Positions 7,237 to 15,974 of a stretch of 64,000 bases of DNA are shown piece after piece (the first letter of the stretch is position 1; each line of letters starts with the position of its first letter). The stretch lies in the NCBI GenBank assembly GCA_002708825.1, contig PAPF01000013.1:301452-365451 (forward strand), written 5' to 3'. The translations under genes were made by a program, and so were the position numbers. This DNA comes from Phyllobacteriaceae bacterium. GTDB taxonomy: Bacteria; Pseudomonadota; Alphaproteobacteria; Rhizobiales; Rhizobiaceae. Below the pieces are notes generated by a model. It was not told where the DNA came from and ran no database searches. It worked only from the letters and a program-made list of their open reading frames with translations.

Positions 7237-9606
7237 TTAGCTGGCCTTGCTCAGGATGCTGCTGCCTGCCATCGCGGCCTGCAACTGCGCCGCCGGCTTC
7301 GGCCGTCCGATGAGATAGCCCTGGAACTCGTCGATGCCTTCCAGGCGCAGGAACCTCGCCTGCTCCAGTGTTTCCACCCCTTCCGCGGTCGTGCGAACCT
7401 TCATGGAACGCGCAAGAGAGACGATGGCGCGCACGATCGCCAGGTTCTGTTCCGAGTACATGGCGTCCTGGACAAAGCTCTTGTCTATCTTCAGCTTGTC
7501 GATGGGGAAACGCACCAGGTAGGACAGCGACGAGTAGCCGGTTCCGAAATCGTCCAGCGATATGCGCGCACCCACCGTGCGCAGGCGATGCAGGAGACCG
7601 GCAGCATGTTCCGGTTCGGCTTCCAGAGCCGATTCGGTGACTTCGAGTTCCAGTCTTGAGGCCGCCAGTCCGCTTTCAGCCAGCGCCGCCTTCACGATGT
7701 CGAGCAGACGGAAGCCTTCCAGTTGCCGCGGCGAAAGGTTGATCGCCACGGATGCCTGCACCGGCCACCTCGCGGCTTCCATGCAGGCCCGCCGGATGAC
7801 CCATTCCCCGATCTCGTGGATCAGGCCGGTCTTCTCCGCAATCCTGATGAAATCCCCGGGCGGGACACGGCCGAACTTGGCCGAATTCCAGCGAAGCAGC
7901 GTTTCGTAGCAGCTGATGTGCCCGGTGCCGGAATTGACGAGGGGCTGGAAATAGAGCTCGAATTCCTTGCGCTTGATGGCCTTGCGCAACTCGTACTCCA
8001 GGTCCTGCTGCTTGCGTGCGCTCGCATCCATCGCCGGTTCGAAAACACACCATGTGGCAGCCGGATCGCCCTTGGCCCGGTATAGCGCCAGGTCGGCGTT
8101 GCGATGGAGCGTCTCGGCCGACAACCCGTCTCGGGGACCGACCGCTATGCCGATCGAGCAGCCGATCTCGGCCAGTCCGCTCGACAACTCCACCGGCTGG
8201 CGCAGGGCTTCGGTGACGGTCTGCGCCAACGCTTCGGCGCGCTGGCCGGCACCTGCGCCACAGACATAGGCACAGAATTCGTCGCCGCCGAAACGGGCAA
8301 ACATGACATCCCGGTCAAGGAGTGCAGTGAGCCGTGCGGCCACGGCACGCAGCACCTCGTCGCCAGCCTGATGTCCGAGCGTGTCGTTGACCATCTTGAA
8401 CTTGTCGAGATCGATGGCCAGCAATGCAAGTTGCCCCCCCTCCGACTGCATCGTCGCGAGCGCGGCGCCAAAGGCACGGTTGAAGTTTTCGCGGTTTGGC
8501 AGGCCTGTCAGCGCGTCGTGCATGGCCAGGAATTGCAGGCGGTTTTCCGCCTCGAAGGAATCCGTGATGTCCGAACATGCTCCGCGCATGCCCTGGAAAG
8601 AGCCGTCCGGACCGAGGACCGGCCGGCCGGCAAGGCGCCAGTAACGCCAGGCGCCGAGAATGCGAACCGCAACGATGATGTCCTTGAACGGCGCCTTTCG
8701 CTGAAAGGCATTCAGCAACTGGCGCTGCAATCTCGGCACCCTGTCGCCGCGAACGACGCTGGCAGGATCGCACAAGAGGCGTTCAAGCGGCTTGCCATCG
8801 AATGAATATCCCTTGAAGCGGTGATCCTGGAAGAATTGCGGCGAAACGTGGCTGAGGCGTCCGTCGCGGTCGACCTCCCACATCCAGTCCGAGGTGCTGT
8901 CCTCGAAATCGCGAAAGAGGACCGAGAAGAGCTCCTTGGACTTTTCCTGTTCGTATTGGCGCAGCAGGTTCTGGGCAAAGACCCGGCCGGCCTCGTTGAC
9001 CGCATGCATGATCGCGGTGAAGAGAAAGGCCACCAGCAGGACCAGCGGCAGCGCGAAGCCGCCCCTGTCCAGCGAAACAGCCACAACGATTCCCAGCGCA
9101 ATCACCGAAGCGAAAATGCCCGCGATCGATGGAACCGCATGAAAGGCCATGGCGCCGGTTGCCATCGCGCCCGCAACGGCGACTACGACGAGGATCTTCG
9201 CCTCGCTGGCGGCACCCGGAAAAAGCATGATCGCACCGGCAGCCCATAGAAGGCCGGCGACATGCATCTGCAAGCGGATGAAGGCCAAGGCCCGAACCGG
9301 AACGGTGTTGCCAGCGGAGCGCATCAGGCCGCGCCTTGCCCATTTGCGAGCCGGAATGGAGAGCAGCAAAAGGAAAAATCCCGCCAGCCACACGGCCAGG
9401 AAGGCCGCGTTCGACGGATGCAGTACCGCCGCCCCGAGAAAGACGGCCCCGGCCACATGGGCCAGGAGCATGGAGCCGGTCTGCTTGTCGACGCTTTCCA
9501 GTTGCGCGAGGCGCAACTGGGCCGCGTAATCAGTATTGTCTGTTGTCGAGCCGGCATGATCCGGGGCGACGAATTGGAGAAAGTTCCTGATGGACCGATT
9601 TACCAT
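7237..9606 (-). CDS. Membrane-anchored PAS-GGDEF-EAL cyclic-di-GMP protein
   Basis: A 789-residue protein. Residues about 45-205 carry several hydrophobic spans, then a PAS-like region (about 230-350, with WMWEVDRDGRLSHVSPQFF), a GGDEF domain (about 365-520, with intact FARFGGDEF) and an EAL domain (about 535-780). The EAL signature is ETLLRW rather than EALLRW, keeping the metal-binding Glu, and DDFGTGYSSLSYL and AEGVETLEQ are present. Both cyclase and phosphodiesterase activity are therefore possible. It converges end to end with the GbdR-like gene (9 bases between stops) and is otherwise a single gene. Its input signal is unknown; nothing nearby suggests a partner. Confidence 0.93.
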   Translation of the reverse strand: MVNRSIRNFLQFVAPDHAGSTTDNTDYAAQLRLAQLESVDKQTGSMLLAHVAGAVFLGAAVLHPSNAAFLAVWLAGFFLLLLSIPARKWARRGLMRSAGNTVPVRALAFIRLQMHVAGLLWAAGAIMLFPGAASEAKILVVVAVAGAMATGAMAFHAVPSIAGIFASVIALGIVVAVSLDRGGFALPLVLLVAFLFTAIMHAVNEAGRVFAQNLLRQYEQEKSKELFSVLFRDFEDSTSDWMWEVDRDGRLSHVSPQFFQDHRFKGYSFDGKPLERLLCDPASVVRGDRVPRLQRQLLNAFQRKAPFKDIIVAVRILGAWRYWRLAGRPVLGPDGSFQGMRGACSDITDSFEAENRLQFLAMHDALTGLPNRENFNRAFGAALATMQSEGGQLALLAIDLDKFKMVNDTLGHQAGDEVLRAVAARLTALLDRDVMFARFGGDEFCAYVCGAGAGQRAEALAQTVTEALRQPVELSSGLAEIGCSIGIAVGPRDGLSAETLHRNADLALYRAKGDPAATWCVFEPAMDASARKQQDLEYELRKAIKRKEFELYFQPLVNSGTGHISCYETLLRWNSAKFGRVPPGDFIRIAEKTGLIHEIGEWVIRRACMEAARWPVQASVAINLSPRQLEGFRLLDIVKAALAESGLAASRLELEVTESALEAEPEHAAGLLHRLRTVGARISLDDFGTGYSSLSYLVRFPIDKLKIDKSFVQDAMYSEQNLAIVRAIVSLARSMKVRTTAEGVETLEQARFLRLEGIDEFQGYLIGRPKPAAQLQAAMAGSSILSKAS

Positions 9607-9729
9607 GTCCCTGCCGACACCGGTTACAAACAGTTCGGCAGATAGGGATAGTCCTATACTTATAACGACGGCTTAACGCGGTTGTATTTAAGCAATTAGC
9701 ACATCTTCTGATATAGGCGACGGAAAGGT

Positions 9730-10554
9730 TCAGTTGTCCTCGAACATCTGAAACCGCCTTTGCCAGATGCGCTCCCCGATCATGCAATCGTATCCAGGGT
9801 CGTTCCCGGCATCGCCCGTGGCCGCGAGGATGACCGACGCACCGGCCCCGTATCCGGCCAGTTCAAGCACCAGCTTGCGCCGGATGGCAGCGGGGAACTG
9901 GTCCCATTCGTCGACCGGGACCATGAAGGCACCCGGTCCTCCGATCACGCAATTGGCGTAGTAGCGATCGAGATCGGGGATGTCGAACGAGCCATAGGGC
10001 GATGAATCGAGCGTCATGAGCGGCAGGCCGTTGATCACGATGCCCTTCGCGACGGCCTCGTCGCGGGCCTCGGTAACCGGCCGGCCCTGGTTGTTCGGTC
10101 CGTCCCCCGATATGTCGATGACGCGTTTCAGCCCCCGGATGCCATTGTCCTCGAAAAGGCTGGATGCCTGCTCGATCGCACCAGAGATCGAGGTCCGCCG
10201 CATGCCACGCCCCGCATTGGCAGTCAGAAGATCGGAGAAGGCCTGGGCATCGGCCGCCGTTTCGATGATTGTCCAGGGAACGACCTGGCGATGACTGAAA
10301 TCGCCGGCCCATTCGAGGTAGGTCACGGCGATCCTGCCGTGTATGCCCTGCCGGATGGCCTTGATCACATTCGGATCGACGATGGCCGCGGCATACCCCT
10401 TTCGCTGGATTTCAAGTTCAAAGGGCATCATTGACAGGGAAACGTCGACTGCCAGGACGAGTTCGACGTCCACCACCTGTTCCTGCGTGCGTGCAGGCCC
10501 GGTCAGAAGTGCCGCGCCAAGGATCAGGGAAAACAGTTTGCACAACGTTTTCAT
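9730..10554 (-). CDS. DUF1194 von Willebrand A-like secreted protein
   Basis: A 274-residue protein starting MKTLCKLFSLILGAALLTG, a clear signal peptide ending near ARTQEQ. The frame continues 14 codons upstream, but that part precedes the signal. The mature part opens with VELVLAVDVSLSM, where DVSLS is the MIDAS metal-site DxSxS of VWA folds, and VIDISGDGPNNQGRP supplies the later metal-site Asp and matches DUF1194. It likely binds a divalent cation and mediates protein contact in the periplasm or outside the cell. It sits alone between the GGDEF/EAL gene and the cyclopropane synthase, same strand as both. Function is unknown in this family. Confidence 0.85.
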   Translation of the reverse strand: MKTLCKLFSLILGAALLTGPARTQEQVVDVELVLAVDVSLSMMPFELEIQRKGYAAAIVDPNVIKAIRQGIHGRIAVTYLEWAGDFSHRQVVPWTIIETAADAQAFSDLLTANAGRGMRRTSISGAIEQASSLFEDNGIRGLKRVIDISGDGPNNQGRPVTEARDEAVAKGIVINGLPLMTLDSSPYGSFDIPDLDRYYANCVIGGPGAFMVPVDEWDQFPAAIRRKLVLELAGYGAGASVILAATGDAGNDPGYDCMIGERIWQRRFQMFEDN

Positions 10555-10633
10555 GCGCGCATGATGCCCATGTTTCGAAGAAACTGCCAGCGCCAAACCG
10601 GATGCAATGCAACGGCGCTGTTTCCGGCCCGGC

Positions 10634-11911
10634 TCATTGCGCTGTCGTGACGATGCCCTTCTGCCGCGAACGCCTGCGCTTCCGGCCGCTGTCCTTCTGG
10701 CGCAGCGCGTCTTCGGCCGCCGGAATGTAATCCCGCGTCAACGGGACCGCCGACTTGGTCCGCGCCAGTTGAAACTGGAAAACGCACAGGTCGCCCCACC
10801 GGAAAGCGGCTTCCGACGCGGCGAGGTAACATTCCCACATCCGCCGGAAACGTTTGTCATAGATGGCATCGACCTTGTCGCCTGCGGCAAGGAAGTTCGC
10901 CCGCCATGCCTTCAGTGTTTCCGCGTAATGAAGGCGCAGAACTTCCAGGTCGGTCAGCACGAGTCCGGCGCGCTCCAGAACCGGCGCCACCTCGGACAAG
11001 GCCGGAATATAGCCGCCCGGGAAGATGTGCTTGCGGATGAAGCTGTCGGTCACCGTAGGCGGCCCCGACCGGCCGATCGTGTGCACAAGCGCGACTCCGT
11101 CGGATTTGAGCAACCGGGCAATCGCGTCGAAATAGGCCTTGTAGTGGTTGACGCCGACATGTTCGAACATGCCGACCGACACGATGCGGTCGAACCGCCG
11201 GTTCACCTCGCGGTAATCCTGCAATTCGAAGCGGACCCGGCCGGAAAGGCCCTCTTCATCCGCGCGCCTGCGCGAGACCTCCAGTTGTTCCTCCGACAGC
11301 GTCACACCCAGGACTTCGGCCTCCAGGTGACGGGCAAGATAGAGCGCCAGGCCGCCCCACCCGCTGCCGATCTCAAGCACCGAGTGGCCTGGCTCAAGGC
11401 AGAGCTTCGCCGCCAGGTGGCGTTTCTTGGCCAGTTGCGCCTCGGCGAGATCCTGTCCCGGATATTCGAAATAGGCACAGGAATATTGCAGGTCGGGATC
11501 GAGGAAGAGGCGGTAGAGATCGCCCGAAAGGTCATAGTGATGCCGCACGTTGCGCCGGGACCGCGCCGCGGTGTTGATCTGGAAGAACCGCCGCACCAGG
11601 AAATTCAGGCCGGCGCGCAGCCGCGATGCCGAGCCGGTCATACCGGAATAGTCGCCATTGGTGAACGCGACTTGGAAAATGTCGAGGAGATCGCCCTTCT
11701 CAATCGTGATGTCGCCATCCATGTAACCCTCGGCGAAACCGAGAGAAGGATCGGCCATCATGTGGCGCAGCACGGCCCGCGACCGGAAGGCAACTGCAAG
11801 CGATGGCGGTGACCCGTCGCCAAGGCAACGGACATCGCCCGACGGCAGTTGTATCGTCAGGTCACCCTTGCGGACATAGCGCGCCAGCGCATTTGCAAAC
11901 AGCCTCTCCAT
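10634..11911 (-). CDS. Cyclopropane-fatty-acyl-phospholipid synthase family methyltransferase
   Basis: A 425-residue SAM-dependent methyltransferase. The start ATG 11911 follows CGGAG with good spacing; an in-frame TTG two codons upstream is less likely. The SAM site is VLEIGSGWGGLALYLA (about 195-210). HYDLSGDLYRLFLDPDLQYSCAYF (cited as HYDLSGDLYR and QYSCAYF) before it and MFEHVGVNHY after it are typical of Cfa enzymes, which methylate double bonds of membrane phospholipid acyl chains. The C-terminal tail is basic (KDSGRKRRRSRQK). A candidate promoter is visible about 110 bases upstream. Related enzymes make other methylated lipids, so the exact lipid product is not certain. Confidence 0.9.
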   Translation of the reverse strand: MERLFANALARYVRKGDLTIQLPSGDVRCLGDGSPPSLAVAFRSRAVLRHMMADPSLGFAEGYMDGDITIEKGDLLDIFQVAFTNGDYSGMTGSASRLRAGLNFLVRRFFQINTAARSRRNVRHHYDLSGDLYRLFLDPDLQYSCAYFEYPGQDLAEAQLAKKRHLAAKLCLEPGHSVLEIGSGWGGLALYLARHLEAEVLGVTLSEEQLEVSRRRADEEGLSGRVRFELQDYREVNRRFDRIVSVGMFEHVGVNHYKAYFDAIARLLKSDGVALVHTIGRSGPPTVTDSFIRKHIFPGGYIPALSEVAPVLERAGLVLTDLEVLRLHYAETLKAWRANFLAAGDKVDAIYDKRFRRMWECYLAASEAAFRWGDLCVFQFQLARTKSAVPLTRDYIPAAEDALRQKDSGRKRRRSRQKGIVTTAQ

Positions 11912-12020
11912 GGGCAACTCCGAAACAGGGTCCGGACGTCAAGCCCCCTCATGCCATGCGAACGATTGCCCCGGTTGGCAGGGCGGCATGGCATGCAGTC
12001 CGTTTTCAACAGACAATCAA

Positions 12021-12048
12021 ATGCTAACGTAATCCGCGGAACCGTCAA
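12021..12048 (-). promoter_or_regulatory. Candidate sigma70-type promoter for the cyclopropane synthase gene
   Basis: Read on the - strand: TTGACG (12048-12043), 16 bases, TAGCAT (12026-12021). It lies about 110 bases before the ATG at 11911 in an AT-richer stretch, on the correct strand and with near-ideal spacing. Confidence 0.45.
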
Positions 12049-12064
12049 GTCTGGGTGCCCAGAC
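12049..12064. repeat. Hairpin downstream of the dimethylglycine-dehydrogenase-like gene
   Basis: GTCTGGG-TG-CCCAGAC is a perfect inverted repeat, 30 bases after the stop of the flavoprotein gene and directly before the next promoter. It has no T-run, so it may be a weak terminator or 3' mRNA-protecting hairpin. Confidence 0.4.
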
Positions 12065-12093
12065 GGCGTTTCCCGGTCGTGGTCCCGGACGGG

Positions 12094-14655
12094 TCAGCTT
12101 TTCGGCCGCTCGTTTTCGGGATCGTAAAGCGCCTTGTAGCCGACCGCCGCAATGGTGACCGGGTAGGTCTCCCCGAAATACTCGATGCTCAGCCGCCGCC
12201 CTTCTTCCGCGTGGGAATGGGGGATGTAGCCGAGCGCGATGTTCTTTCCGATGGTCGGGCCGAAGGCGATCGACGTGGTGTAGGACCGCCGCCCCTTCTC
12301 GTCGACCAGCACCTCGCCTGTATCCGGATCGAGGATCGGGCAGGTGCCGACGGGATAACGCGCCACGCCGTTGCCGTCGACATTGTCCTCCATCACCAGG
12401 GTGCACAGCATGGCCGGCTGGTGTTCGCGCTCGCGGAACTTCAGATGCGCTTCCTTGCCCACGAAATCGGCCGCCTTGACCTTTGGCCGCGCAAGTCCGG
12501 CTTCCAGCAGGTTGTAGTCGGTCAGCAGGTCCGCGTTCTGAAGCCGCAGGCTTTTTTCCATGCGGCGTGAATTGGCATAGGTCTCGACACCGAAGGGCAT
12601 GATGTCGAGCGAACGCAGCGCATCCCAGACCGCCAGCCCGTCTTCGTATCGGAAATGCAGTTCCCACCCCTGTTCGCCCACATAGGAGATGCGGAAGGCC
12701 GTGACCGGCACCCCGGCGATGCGGATGTCCCTGGTCGTGGCGAACTTGAAGTTGGCCGCGTCGAGTTCCGCAGGATCATCCACCAGCTTTTGCAGGTTTG
12801 CCCGCGCGTTCGGACCCCATACGCCGATGCAGCCAAAATCATCGGTTCGGTCCTCGACCGTCACGTCGAATCCCTTGTCCTGCGCGACACGCTTCATGTA
12901 GGTGAAGTCGCGGGGCCCGGCATCGGCCCCGTCCACCACCCGGTAGCGGTCTTCCATGCGAATGACGGTGAGGTCGGCCCGCACGCCGCCACGCTCGTCA
13001 AGGAAATGGGTATAGATGCCGCGCCCGACAGGTGTGTCGCCGCCAACTTTCGCCGCGCACAGATATTCCATCAACGCTTCATGGTCCGGCCCTGACACGT
13101 CGTAGATGGCGAAGTGCGACAGGTTGACCATGCCCACATCCTCGCTCATGGCGAGGTGTTCGGCGTTGGACACGCGCCAGAAGTGGCGATTGTCCCACTC
13201 GTTTGCGCGCACCGGCACACGGTCGCCATACTTTTCGAGCAGGTGCTCGTTGCAGGCATAGCCATGCGCGCGTTCCCAGCCGCCCAGTTCCATGAAATGG
13301 GCACCCAGATCCTTCTCCCGCTCCCAGAACGGCGAGCGGCGGATGTTCCGGCCCTTCGAAAAGGGTTCGCGCGGGTGCACGGCCGGATTATAGACCTTCA
13401 TCGCGGTTTCCGAGCAGCGGTCGTGAATGAACTGCTCTTCCGTCTGGTGCGGATGGAAGCGCGCCACGTCGGCGGCATGGATGTCCACGGGCGTGACGCC
13501 GTCGGTCATCCAGTCGGCGATCAGCTTTCCGACGCCGGGCCCGTCCTTCACCCAAACCGCGACCGCATACCACAACCCCCTCACCTTCCGGCTTTCGCCC
13601 AGAGAGGGACCGCCATCGGTCGTCACCTGCAACAGTCCGTTGAAGGAATGGCCCTCGTTGTAGCCCAGTTCGCCGAGGATCGGTGTCAGTTCGATGGCGC
13701 GTTCCAGCGGTTCGAGGATCTGCTCCATGTCGAGATCGCGTTGCGAAGGCGAGAGGCGCGCTTCGTGCTTCTGGAGCAGGTCACGCGGATGGACCAGCCG
13801 CGGCTCCTTCTCCTCGTAGTAGCCCCATTCGATCTGGCCGCCTTCCGGCGTCTTCGGATCGCCCGTATCGCGCATGTAGGCGGAGTTGCCCTGGTCGCGC
13901 AGCAGCGGATAACCGATGTCCTTGCCCGTGCCGGCAAACTCGTTGTAGGGGCCGAAGAACGTCAGCGGATGGTCGATGGGCATGACCGGAAGGTCTTCGC
14001 CCGCCATCGCCGCTATGAGGCGGCCCCAGAGACCTGCGCATACGATCACGTGATCCGCCATGATGGTGCCGCGCGCCGTCTCCACGCCCCTGATCCGCCC
14101 GTCCTCGATCACGAGGCCCGTGCAGGGCGTGTTGGCGAAGACCTTGAGCTTGCCGGAAGCCTCCGCCTGGTCGACCAGCTTTCCGACCACTGTCTGCGAG
14201 CGCGGGATCACCAGCCCGGCATCGGGATCCCACATGGACCCCTGGACCATGCTTTCCTCGATGAGCGGGAATTTCTCCTTCGTCTCCGCAGCGTCGATCA
14301 TCGAAACGCGGGTACCGAAGGCCTTGCCGGACGCGACCTTGCGCTTGAGTTCCTCCATGCGCGCATCGTCGCCCACACGCGCCACCTCAAGGCCGCCGAC
14401 GCGGGCGTAGTGGCCCATCTTCTCATAGAAGTCGATCGAGTAGAGCGTCGTCCATGTCGACAGGAAATCATGCGAGGTCGTGTAGCAGAAGTCCGAGGCA
14501 TGGCTCGTCGAACCGATATCGGTCGGCACGGACGATGTATCGATGCCGACGATGTCGTCCCAGCCGCGCTCGATCAGATGATGCGCAATGCTCGCGCCAA
14601 CGATCCCGCCCAAACCGATGATGACGACCCGTGCCTGTTCGGGAAACTTGGCCAT
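12094..14655 (-). CDS. GcvT-family FAD oxidoreductase, dimethylglycine/sarcosine dehydrogenase-like
   Basis: An 853-residue two-part enzyme. The start ATG 14655 has GGCGGAG upstream; the frame is open 60 codons further but there is no family likeness there. Residues about 8-400 are a DAO-type FAD domain beginning RVVIIGLGGIVGASIAHHLI, the dinucleotide GxGxxG site. Residues about 430-840 are the folate-binding GcvT/aminomethyltransferase part, including ISYVGEQGWELHFRY and the C-terminal barrel. Such fusions oxidatively demethylate N-methyl glycines (dimethylglycine, sarcosine) and pass the one-carbon unit to tetrahydrofolate. The exact substrate cannot be told from sequence. The corrinoid/folate genes and the GbdR-like regulator nearby favour betaine-derived amines. 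A candidate activator site lies 75-97 bases upstream. Confidence 0.88.
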   Translation of the reverse strand: MAKFPEQARVVIIGLGGIVGASIAHHLIERGWDDIVGIDTSSVPTDIGSTSHASDFCYTTSHDFLSTWTTLYSIDFYEKMGHYARVGGLEVARVGDDARMEELKRKVASGKAFGTRVSMIDAAETKEKFPLIEESMVQGSMWDPDAGLVIPRSQTVVGKLVDQAEASGKLKVFANTPCTGLVIEDGRIRGVETARGTIMADHVIVCAGLWGRLIAAMAGEDLPVMPIDHPLTFFGPYNEFAGTGKDIGYPLLRDQGNSAYMRDTGDPKTPEGGQIEWGYYEEKEPRLVHPRDLLQKHEARLSPSQRDLDMEQILEPLERAIELTPILGELGYNEGHSFNGLLQVTTDGGPSLGESRKVRGLWYAVAVWVKDGPGVGKLIADWMTDGVTPVDIHAADVARFHPHQTEEQFIHDRCSETAMKVYNPAVHPREPFSKGRNIRRSPFWEREKDLGAHFMELGGWERAHGYACNEHLLEKYGDRVPVRANEWDNRHFWRVSNAEHLAMSEDVGMVNLSHFAIYDVSGPDHEALMEYLCAAKVGGDTPVGRGIYTHFLDERGGVRADLTVIRMEDRYRVVDGADAGPRDFTYMKRVAQDKGFDVTVEDRTDDFGCIGVWGPNARANLQKLVDDPAELDAANFKFATTRDIRIAGVPVTAFRISYVGEQGWELHFRYEDGLAVWDALRSLDIMPFGVETYANSRRMEKSLRLQNADLLTDYNLLEAGLARPKVKAADFVGKEAHLKFREREHQPAMLCTLVMEDNVDGNGVARYPVGTCPILDPDTGEVLVDEKGRRSYTTSIAFGPTIGKNIALGYIPHSHAEEGRRLSIEYFGETYPVTIAAVGYKALYDPENERPKS

Positions 14656-14729
14656 GCCCGCTGCTCCGCCTTGTTGAACCTTGTTGACGGACAGCATAGC
14701 CATGGCCTCACGCAACCCAAATCCTGTTT

Positions 14730-14752
14730 GCGACACTTGAAAAACATGTCGC
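14730..14752 (-). promoter_or_regulatory. Inverted repeat, candidate activator site for the dimethylglycine-dehydrogenase-like gene
   Basis: GCGACA-N11-TGTCGC, perfect 6-base arms, about 75-97 bases upstream of the ATG at 14655. On the - strand a TATGCT (14698-14693) could be a -10 element with only a poor -35 (TTTGGG), which is what an activator-dependent promoter would look like. The GlxA/GbdR-like protein at 6229 is the obvious candidate binder; that link is inference. Confidence 0.4.
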
Positions 14753-14835
14753 GACTTGTGTTCCGCCCTGCCGACAGACCGCGCCGCCACGGCAACCATT
14801 TCTTCAGCCAAATCGGCTAAACCTTCATCTTGCAT

Positions 14836-15972
14836 ATGGGTTTATCAGAGATGGCTGAAACAGGCGGACTGGCGCGCAAGCCGGCGGATTTGAACATAAG
14901 GACCCTGCCGGTGGAGTGGATCGGCAGTCCGGATTATGCACGGCTGTTCACCCGTTCCGCCGCCACCGCATTCCAGCATCCCCTCTGGCTCGAAACCTTT
15001 TACCGGACACTCGCGCCGGCCCGTGACGCCGAACCCGTCCTCGTGGCAGGGCACGCCGGTCCGGACCCGGTCTTTGTCCTGCCCATGACCCGGCGCCGCA
15101 TGAAGGGAATAACGCTGCTGGAAGCAGCCGACCTCGGCGTCTGCGACTATTGCGCGCCGGTCGTCGATCCGGATTGGGCCGGGCGCCTTGGCGAACTGCC
15201 TGGCCTGCGCGCCGGCGTCTCGGATGCCTGCGGGAGCCATGACGTGCTGCGCATCCGCAACATCCGCCCGGAACACCTCGCCCTGTGGCAGTCCGTTTTC
15301 GATGCGCCGGCCATGCGGCAGGATTTCTCCGCCCATGAAACTGTCTTGCGGCCAGACCATGCCGAATGGAGCCGCGATGCTTATTCGGCGAGTTTCGCCA
15401 AGTATCTGAAAAGGCGGAAGAACCGCTTTTTCAAGTTCGATGGCGCCCGGCTCGTCCGGATAACTGACGCAGACGCAGCCGCCAGGGAAATCGACGCGCT
15501 CGCCGCCCTCCGCGACGGCCGCTTCGAGGGCGACATGATCGCGATGGAGGCCGTGCGCCACTTCTACGCGATGATCGCCCGTGACGGCACCGAAACGGGC
15601 TATGCGGCCGTCTACCGGCTCGAACTGGAAGGCAACGCGATCGGACACGTCTTCGGCGTCGATCATGCGGGCCGTTTCCACTACCTGCTGATCGGCTGTG
15701 ACTACGAGACCCATGGCCGCCATTCGCCGGGCCTCCTGATGTATGACGCCATCATCGCGGAACGCTGCGCTGAGGGTGGACAGGTCTTCGATTTCACCAT
15801 TGGCGACGAGCCGTTCAAGGCGGATTTCGGCACCTGCGCGGTTCCGATCCACGCCATGGAAGAGGCACAAACACTGCGCGGCCGCATGGCGCTTGCCTGG
15901 CAGAAACTGCGCCGTGGGAACGGCAAGGGAGAAGCAGGCGCGTCAATTGAGGACAAGGCGGAGGAGAAGTGA
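14836..15972 (+). CDS. CelD/BcsL-type GNAT acyltransferase
   Basis: A 378-residue protein of the GNAT_acetyltransf_6 (CelD, formerly BioF2) group. In-frame starts exist at TTG 14830, ATG 14836 and ATG 14851; none has a strong ribosome site, so the start is uncertain. The N-terminal half has FQHPLWLETFYRTLA, and the C-terminal half has the acetyl-CoA-binding core with YAAVYRLELEGNAIGHVFG, SPGLLMYDAIIAE and FDFTIGDEPFKADFG, all typical of the family. CelD-like enzymes are tied to exopolysaccharide or cellulose biosynthesis and wall aminoacylation. It is followed after 2 bases by a PIG-L deacetylase. Together with the convergent polyprenyl-sugar genes this suggests acyl tailoring of an envelope glycan. 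Confidence 0.8.
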   Translation: MGLSEMAETGGLARKPADLNIRTLPVEWIGSPDYARLFTRSAATAFQHPLWLETFYRTLAPARDAEPVLVAGHAGPDPVFVLPMTRRRMKGITLLEAADLGVCDYCAPVVDPDWAGRLGELPGLRAGVSDACGSHDVLRIRNIRPEHLALWQSVFDAPAMRQDFSAHETVLRPDHAEWSRDAYSASFAKYLKRRKNRFFKFDGARLVRITDADAAAREIDALAALRDGRFEGDMIAMEAVRHFYAMIARDGTETGYAAVYRLELEGNAIGHVFGVDHAGRFHYLLIGCDYETHGRHSPGLLMYDAIIAERCAEGGQVFDFTIGDEPFKADFGTCAVPIHAMEEAQTLRGRMALAWQKLRRGNGKGEAGASIEDKAEEK

Positions 15973-15974
15973 AC

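Noticed and set aside
13114..14820. Long + strand open frame opposite the dimethylglycine-dehydrogenase-like gene
   Set aside because: It mirrors a strongly conserved gene in high-GC DNA, has no ribosome site or family motifs, and its composition is rich in His/Arg/Asp as expected for an antisense shadow.
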